A stretch of 20,299 nucleotides of DNA, from IMG/VR virus record IMGVR_UViG_3300048013_000081, positions 1 through 20,299 of that record; one strand, written 5' to 3'. Numbering within the stretch: position 1 is the stretch's first letter; every line of letters begins with the position of its first letter. This document shows, one piece after another, positions 15,244-20,299 of this stretch. The position numbers were made by a program, and so were the translations under genes. The notes below the pieces were generated by a model, which saw only the letters and a list, made by a program, of their open reading frames with translations, did no database searches and had not been told where the DNA came from. Origin of the DNA: a virus.

Positions 15244-17649
15244 TTACTTAGGTTCAAATCTTGATAAATCAAACCCACCTAATACATCATTCCCTTTAGA
15301 TTCAAAAGATTTTTTAGGTTTTTCTGTTCGGGGTGGCCCCTGCACTTTATTAATAGAAATTTTTTCTTTACTTCTATTTTGTTTTTCAACTAATTCTTTT
15401 TGTGCTTCTAATTCTAATTGTTTTAATTTAACATTTAAATCAAATTCAAACTGCATTAATTGTTTTTTAGTTCGTGCTTCAACTTCTAATTTTTTTATGT
15501 CAAGCTCCGCTGTAGTACTTTGAATTTGTATTTTAGACTCTGTTTTTATTTGTTCAGCCTGTGCTTTAGCTTGTTCAATTTGTATTTGAGCTTGTCCTTG
15601 GGCTTCTGCTTGGGCTACACTAGCAGCTTGAGCTTGTGCTTGGTCAGCTTGTTGTTTTTTTATTCTTCTAAATTTTAACAATTGATTAGCAAGCTTTGTA
15701 TTATGTGTATTTCTAACATCAATTGCATCTTCTAAAAATATACTTCCTTGTGATAAAGCAACTTGAATATTATTTTCTAATAAAGCTTTTTCTTCTTCAT
15801 CTGGTTCTAATTCTAAAAATATACCAAAATCATGTAAATGCAAATCTTTTAATTCTTCTAAAGAGCCTACAGCAAATTTTCCTAAAGCAGAAATAAACCC
15901 TTCTTTTTGAGGATGATAATTTAAAACATCTTTAAACCTTAAAGAAATTGCTTCAGCTAACGACAAGGTAATAAACATACTACTGTGTAATATATGTCTT
16001 GTTGCCGTATTACTATTTGCAGCCGCTAATTTTTGTACTCCTACTAAAGCTTTTGGATCTGGATCAGAACCATCTCTTGCTTCATTAAGTCCGGTAATAT
16101 CACGTATCATTTGTAGATACTGGTTATATGCTGCTATTAAAACCTGTATTTGATTACCCCCTCCACCGGGTAATTCTTGTATAGGAACTTTACCTTGATT
16201 AGGATCTCCATCAACAGTTAATGATCTACCAATTATAGAACCTGTTTGAAAATACATATTTAAAGCTTCTTGGGGATTATAACTTGTGCCATTACCAAGA
16301 TCTATTTCAGCTAAACCATCAGCATCAATATATACACCAGAGGGTGTCATTCTTTGAATGGCTTGCTGTAACTTTAAATGTGTTAATTGTATTAAATCCG
16401 CATAAGGAGTCATTTTTGAAACAAGAGAAGTTACATTGCCTTTATATAATCTTGGAGCACTTACAATATAATTCATTATAACTTTATTGGCATTAGATTT
16501 TGGGCGAATCATATTATTTGCTTTTTCCCATTTTAAAACAATATCTGTTCCTAAAATAAATACACCTTCATATACTACTTCTCTGGTTTGTGCAACTTTT
16601 TGAAATCTAGTTCTTTTATCTTTTGGTGGATCAAAAGAATCATCTTTTTCAATAGCTTTGCTTGCGCCGGAAGAAGTTTCTTTTATTTTGTATACATCAT
16701 TCTCCCATGTTTTCCAATTAAAATATAATACAGTCAAAGTATTATAGTCATCTTCATAGTTATTATTATAATCACTTATATCATTATAAGATGTATAATT
16801 AGAGCCTTTTTTAGTTAACTCATATATTTGTTCATTATCTAAATTAGGAAATTGTTTTTTTAATTCATTAACTTTTATTTTTTTAACTTCTCCAAAATAA
16901 TAACAATCTTCAAAATTAGGATCTTCAGTATAAGACCAAATTAAATTAGCTGGATCAACATAATCTAAAACAATCCCATCAGTATTATTAAACGTATGTT
17001 TTGCTGCTGAAATACCTAACACAGCTAAATCGTAATCTAATCTTCTTTTTAATTCATTATATTTATTTCTTAAAAATATATTATCAATAGCTTGTTCTTG
17101 TGCAATTTCAATTCCTTGTTTATAATTTAATTGCATATAAAGTTCAAGTTCTTCTGTATTTGCTGGTAAATCTTTTTCAGGAACATTTCGAGCATTAACC
17201 CCAACTTCAGCTTCTAGTTGAGCTAATATTTCTTTTGCTGCTAAATCTCTTTGTATATTTTCAACAAATTTTGTTCTTTTACCAGTAGCTATAGTATCTT
17301 GTGCAAAAGCTGTTACTGAAAAAAGTCTGTCTTGCATACCATTAACTACTATGTCTATAAACTTAGGAATGATAGGTACAGGTTTCCAATCAAGATTTAA
17401 ATAAGATAAATCACCGTTTATAGCAAATTCATCTTTATATTTTCCTATTGATTGTTCTCCTCTAGCATAAAGTCGTAATCTATGATATTCATCTCTAGCT
17501 TGGAAATACCTGCCGTTACCTCGGTCTTTATTAAACCAGTCTTGTTCTATTGCCCTGGCCACTTTTAAACCATACTCAGATGTTTTTTTCTCTGAGTCTG
17601 ATACAGCTTGGCTTGGAAACTGTGCAACTTGCCCTGTAGTTTTTGCCAT
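15244..17649 (-). CDS. Portal protein, 801 aa, with long C-terminal coiled coil
   Basis: The dodecameric ring at the capsid vertex through which DNA enters and leaves. The part around residues 59-112 (RLYARGEQSIGKYKDEF, then LDWKPVPIIPKFIDIVVNGM) is characteristic of crAss-like and related Bacteroidota podovirus portals. Residues 180-250 (EQAIDNIFLRNKYNELKRRL; DPANLIWSYTEDPNFEDCYY) match the clip/stem-preceding part, and 415-560 (ADLIQLTHLKLQQAIQRMTP; MIRDITGLNEARDGSDP) the stem and crown-proximal helices. Residues 655-765 are a very long Ala/Gln/Glu/Lys coiled coil, probably an extended barrel inside the capsid. The tail (766-801) is Lys/Pro/Gly-rich. It starts two bases after the terminase stop, so the two are translationally linked. 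At 801 residues it is long for a portal, and the coiled coil accounts for the extra length. Confidence 0.85.
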   Translation of the reverse strand: MAKTTGQVAQFPSQAVSDSEKKTSEYGLKVARAIEQDWFNKDRGNGRYFQARDEYHRLRLYARGEQSIGKYKDEFAINGDLSYLNLDWKPVPIIPKFIDIVVNGMQDRLFSVTAFAQDTIATGKRTKFVENIQRDLAAKEILAQLEAEVGVNARNVPEKDLPANTEELELYMQLNYKQGIEIAQEQAIDNIFLRNKYNELKRRLDYDLAVLGISAAKHTFNNTDGIVLDYVDPANLIWSYTEDPNFEDCYYFGEVKKIKVNELKKQFPNLDNEQIYELTKKGSNYTSYNDISDYNNNYEDDYNTLTVLYFNWKTWENDVYKIKETSSGASKAIEKDDSFDPPKDKRTRFQKVAQTREVVYEGVFILGTDIVLKWEKANNMIRPKSNANKVIMNYIVSAPRLYKGNVTSLVSKMTPYADLIQLTHLKLQQAIQRMTPSGVYIDADGLAEIDLGNGTSYNPQEALNMYFQTGSIIGRSLTVDGDPNQGKVPIQELPGGGGNQIQVLIAAYNQYLQMIRDITGLNEARDGSDPDPKALVGVQKLAAANSNTATRHILHSSMFITLSLAEAISLRFKDVLNYHPQKEGFISALGKFAVGSLEELKDLHLHDFGIFLELEPDEEEKALLENNIQVALSQGSIFLEDAIDVRNTHNTKLANQLLKFRRIKKQQADQAQAQAASVAQAEAQGQAQIQIEQAKAQAEQIKTESKIQIQSTTAELDIKKLEVEARTKKQLMQFEFDLNVKLKQLELEAQKELVEKQNRSKEKISINKVQGPPRTEKPKKSFESKGNDVLGGFDLSRFEPK

Positions 17650-17651
17650 AT

Positions 17652-19886
17652 TTATTTAATTAATTCGCTTCTTAATCCCTCATTCTTATATTTAGAAAAA
17701 GAAAAATCTAATTTTTTTGTTTGTTTTTCCATTGCTGGTCTATACATATGTTTTCTGCATGCCATTATTGCTAATCCACTGCTAATAGATGCATCAAATG
17801 CAGTTCTTTTTAATATATCAAATTTCGCCCAATCTTCAAGTGTTCTTTGAAAATACATATTACCATGGTTATTTTCTTTTTTGCCAACATATTCTTCTAT
17901 GTATGACTCTATAGCCGCAGCATGAGCTTGTTTTATGTCTTCAGATGTATTAGGTATACCACCTAATTCAAGTTCTGTTTTAGATAAATTAGATTTTAAT
18001 TTGTCAGGCCTGTTCATTGAAAACCCTCTATAGCCTCTTCTTTTAAAATAATATAAAAGTCTTGGTTTATTATTTTCAGCTAATATTGGCATTCCATAAA
18101 ACGAACATGCCATTAACACATCTTCAAAAAATATTTCAGCGGTTTGAGGTCTTGCAACGTATTCTAAAAAAAACTTATTAATAGGTACATCACTAACCAT
18201 TGAAAAAGTAGTTAATCCATGCAGTGCTCCGTTTGAACCACCACCTCCTACTGTTCCTGATATGTCATATGAGTCACAACCAAAAGCACCTAACCCATCA
18301 TTACCAGGATATTTTATACCATTTTTTTCTATTATATTGTTTTGTAAATGCTTAGGTGGAATCCAGCTTAATTTAAATCTGCCTTTTTTTTGTGGTACCC
18401 AAATTGCTTTTGAATCTTTAATACCTTTTTCCCAACTAAAATTACCTTGTGTAACATGTCCCTTAGACGTCATCTCTTCATTAAAATCTATTTGCTCATA
18501 TATCTTAGTAAGATTAAATAATGAATTTAATGTTTCATCTCTAAATGCATGCTTTTCTGAACGAGGAAATTGTCTATAATATTCGTTTAAACTATCAGAA
18601 TCATTTTTTAAACCTTCAACCTCGTTTTCCCAATGCTCAATAACTCCTGTGTATATTTTTTCACCATCAATTCCTTTAATCGCTTCCTGTGGGCTATTGA
18701 AGACAGGATAACCATACTTGTCAATAAATCCTTCGTAGCCCCATTCCATAGGTAAGAACAAAGCATATAATCCGCTTGAAGTCTGACCATTGCGATTTCT
18801 TTTTGTAACGTCTGAGTCATAGTAAAGTTTTTTAAAATTATCTCCACCTTTATTCAAAGCGTTAGACGTTGATCCCATCATACACTTACCTACAATTTTT
18901 GAACCTAATCGCAAGCATGTTTTAGTTACTCTCCAGTTATTTAAAATATTATCCGGACGCTCCCACTTCCCTGATTCATCATGTACCAAGAGTTTAAGTT
19001 TTTCTCCATCATAGGAGTTGTCCCCGGTGTTTTTCCAGTCAATAGTAGTGTCAAGCCCTTTCCCAATTTCAACCTCTTCTGTGTCTGTGCTTTTAAGTGA
19101 ATTCCTTGTAAGCTTTCTTGATGGTACTTTATAAGAGATTTCTGTTTTTGGTCTTTCCATCCCATCTTGTATTGGCTTGAAAAAGAACGGGTAATTTGTG
19201 GATATTGGTACAATCTTATCAGTAAACATTTTTTTAGCATCTGCCCCTGTCTTTGACAACACACCAAATCTTGAATCTTTAGTAGTCGTTGCAATGTTAA
19301 CTGCTTCTGAGCTTGCCATGAAGGAAAAACCAGACCGTCTGTTTTTGAGATAGCACATTCCATAACATCTAGGGTCTGCTTTGCATGCTTCCCAAAAATA
19401 AAAGAATATTTTGTTTGCTTGTCTAAAGTCGGGTGCACCCACATCAATTTTTGTCCAATTAAGATACATATAGTGCGATCCTGTAAGGTAGGTTTTTGTG
19501 CCGTTACACATAAACCAGTAACCATCATTACGGCGATCAAACTCTTCGTTAATATACTTATAATATTTTTCTTTAACATTTTCTTTATTGAGCTTGAAAT
19601 CATATATACTTTTTATTCTATTTAAAGATTCAGGCCTTTCCCTTTGTGTAAATACTTGATCTTCTTTTTTAATTTCAGATCCATATACTTTATTAGGAAT
19701 TTTAGGTATTGCTATCTTTAGGCCTTGGATTTCATATATATTACCTATAGTACCGTCTTTACTTATTACTACACAATCTAAATCCTCATTATATCCGTAA
19801 TCGTATTTTTTATGTTTGTTTTTATTTTTTACTTTTTTATCGTCTAAATGGTCTGTATGAATTGAATATAAACTTTGTTTGTACAT
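17652..19886 (-). CDS. terL: Terminase large subunit (TerL), 744 aa
   Basis: The motor ATPase and nuclease that packages DNA into the head. The N-terminal 120 residues are a charged extension. The YWFMCNGTKTYLTGSHYMYL stretch (123-142) and FRQANKIFFYFWEACKADPR (154-173) precede the ATPase core and match crAss-like TerL. The Walker A is deviant: K181-N-R-R-S-G-F-S188, lacking the usual G-K-S/T but with Lys at its start as in lambda gpA. Walker B is KLLVHDE (D303, E304). The coupling segment is GKCMMGSTSNA (333-343). The RuvC-like nuclease starts at GCDSYD (D538, D541); E604 (ILAENN) and D698 (FDASISSGLA) are candidate further metal ligands. At 744 residues it is longer than the usual 450-650. 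Its ATG overlaps the stop of the 80-residue gene as TAATG. Another minus frame (18941-19603) is a shadow. Confidence 0.9.
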   Translation of the reverse strand: MYKQSLYSIHTDHLDDKKVKNKNKHKKYDYGYNEDLDCVVISKDGTIGNIYEIQGLKIAIPKIPNKVYGSEIKKEDQVFTQRERPESLNRIKSIYDFKLNKENVKEKYYKYINEEFDRRNDGYWFMCNGTKTYLTGSHYMYLNWTKIDVGAPDFRQANKIFFYFWEACKADPRCYGMCYLKNRRSGFSFMASSEAVNIATTTKDSRFGVLSKTGADAKKMFTDKIVPISTNYPFFFKPIQDGMERPKTEISYKVPSRKLTRNSLKSTDTEEVEIGKGLDTTIDWKNTGDNSYDGEKLKLLVHDESGKWERPDNILNNWRVTKTCLRLGSKIVGKCMMGSTSNALNKGGDNFKKLYYDSDVTKRNRNGQTSSGLYALFLPMEWGYEGFIDKYGYPVFNSPQEAIKGIDGEKIYTGVIEHWENEVEGLKNDSDSLNEYYRQFPRSEKHAFRDETLNSLFNLTKIYEQIDFNEEMTSKGHVTQGNFSWEKGIKDSKAIWVPQKKGRFKLSWIPPKHLQNNIIEKNGIKYPGNDGLGAFGCDSYDISGTVGGGGSNGALHGLTTFSMVSDVPINKFFLEYVARPQTAEIFFEDVLMACSFYGMPILAENNKPRLLYYFKRRGYRGFSMNRPDKLKSNLSKTELELGGIPNTSEDIKQAHAAAIESYIEEYVGKKENNHGNMYFQRTLEDWAKFDILKRTAFDASISSGLAIMACRKHMYRPAMEKQTKKLDFSFSKYKNEGLRSELIK

Positions 19887-20128
19887 TATTTAATTCTATC
19901 TTCTACACCTAAAAACTTTTCAGATTTTTTTTCTTGTTTATCTTCAGATAATTGTTCAATTTTTTCTACAATCTTTAATGAGTCATCAATTGCAACCCAT
20001 TTTGCTTGTGCTGCTATTTTAGCTTTTTCAGGATCTAATTCTTGTAAATTTATTTCTTGTCTAATAACTTTTTCAAGTTCTACTAAAGCTTTTTCAGCAG
20101 CATCAATAATTCTTTGTTTTCTCGCCAT
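19886..20128 (-). CDS. Small helical protein, candidate small terminase subunit
   Basis: An 80-residue, highly charged, all-helical product. Two helices are apparent (IIDAAEKALVELEKVIRQEI, 6-25; AKIAAQAKWVAIDDSLKIVE, 35-54), then a Glu/Lys/Gln-rich tail ending in GVEDRIK. It lies immediately before TerL with a one-base TAATG overlap, where many phages place the small terminase that recognises the packaging site. At 80 residues it is short for TerS, which usually has over 100, and no helix-turn-helix can be claimed with confidence. Its start at 20128 (no Shine-Dalgarno, leader ATAAATT) lies inside the end of the co-chaperonin gene, a 26-base overlap in another frame. The alternative is a small assembly helper. 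Confidence 0.55.
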   Translation of the reverse strand: MARKQRIIDAAEKALVELEKVIRQEINLQELDPEKAKIAAQAKWVAIDDSLKIVEKIEQLSEDKQEKKSEKFLGVEDRIK

Positions 20129-20299
20129 AATTTATGCTTATATAATTTGATAAAATTCTGTACAATTTTTGGCCATCTATATTAAACTCGTATTCAGAAT
20201 TAGGTTTAAACCCCACCAGGTCGCCTTCGGATAGCCCTAAACTCTTTAAATACTTATTGCTATACACAAGCACTCCTTGTAATTCTTTTTCTTTTAAAC
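20103..20299 (-). CDS. GroES-like co-chaperonin, C-terminal 64 residues (5' end outside window)
   Basis: This frame is open from base 20299 (first full codon 20297) to a TGA at 20103-20105. It encodes 64 residues with stretches LQGVLVYSNKYLKSLG, LSEGDLVGFKPNSEYEF and NIDGQKLYRILSNYISINYG. The order G-D-x-V-x-F, then a Tyr/Glu strand, then I-D-G-x-x-L-Y-R-I and a terminal hydrophobic strand is that of the C-terminal half of GroES/gp31-like co-chaperonins; the last eleven residues (SINYGEKTKNY) are an extension. Its place just before the packaging and capsid genes suits a role in folding the capsid protein with the host GroEL. The stop lies 26 bases inside the next gene. The mobile loop and N-terminal half are outside the window, so the family call rests on half a protein. 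Confidence 0.6.
   Translation of the reverse strand, partial: LKEKELQGVLVYSNKYLKSLGLSEGDLVGFKPNSEYEFNIDGQKLYRILSNYISINYGEKTKNY

Noticed and set aside
18262-18579. A plus-strand frame of 105 codons opposite the terminase gene
   Set aside because: Antisense to well-supported TerL coding sequence, with no motif.
18941-19603. A 220-codon minus-strand frame inside the terminase gene
   Set aside because: It overlaps TerL entirely in another frame, its product is compositionally odd (Lys, Gln, Ile, Cys-rich) with no recognisable motif, and TerL motifs lie in the main frame.

Overview
The window is one unbroken minus-strand stretch of an AT-rich, tailed (podovirus-like) bacteriophage genome and carries its head, tail and ejection genes. 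Read 5'->3' on the minus strand (from 20299 down to 1), the order is: the 3' end of a GroES-like co-chaperonin, a small helical protein that may be the small terminase, the large terminase, portal, scaffold, major capsid protein, an unidentified 255-residue protein, two connector or tail-tube proteins, a 1468-residue tail nozzle protein, a 79-residue protein, a GNAT-fold-like protein, and three internal-virion (ejection) candidates, the last of which runs off the left edge. Everything on the plus strand, and the extra minus-strand frames, are shadows of these genes. No gap exceeds 70 bases. I saw no tRNA, integrase, insertion sequence or CRISPR array.

Host and relatives are inferred. None of the 14 visible start codons has a Shine-Dalgarno sequence; each follows an A/T-rich leader, as is usual in Bacteroidota. 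The tail protein ends in a BACON-like domain, also typical of Bacteroidota. It also holds a cupredoxin-like segment of a kind I associate with marine phages. The terminase, portal and tail nozzle resemble those of crAss-like and Cellulophaga-type podoviruses, so a marine flavobacterial phage near that group is the best guess. Stops TAA, TAG and TGA all appear to be used as stops, so the genetic code looks standard.

Layout: 20299-17652 is assembly chaperone and DNA packaging; 17649-12366 is portal, scaffold and capsid, closed by a good rho-independent terminator at 12326-12351; 12298-9777 is the unidentified protein, followed by a hairpin, and the connector or tail-tube proteins; 9773-5128 is the tail nozzle and a small companion; 5122-1 is a block that matches T7 genes 13-14-15-16 in order and character (a small GNAT-like protein, an Ala/Gln-rich protein with a hydrophobic glycine-rich tail, a mid-size helical protein, a very large protein). 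Genes are packed as TAATG overlaps or spacers of a few bases, so translational coupling is likely.

The most interesting point is the 1468-residue tail protein, which carries a complete set of type-1 copper ligands in amicyanin-like spacing (H1146, C1191, H1194, M1197) inside a virion component. Others are a lambda-type deviant Walker A in the large terminase, the co-chaperonin overlapping the start of the packaging block, and the two RNA hairpins that bracket the 255-residue gene.
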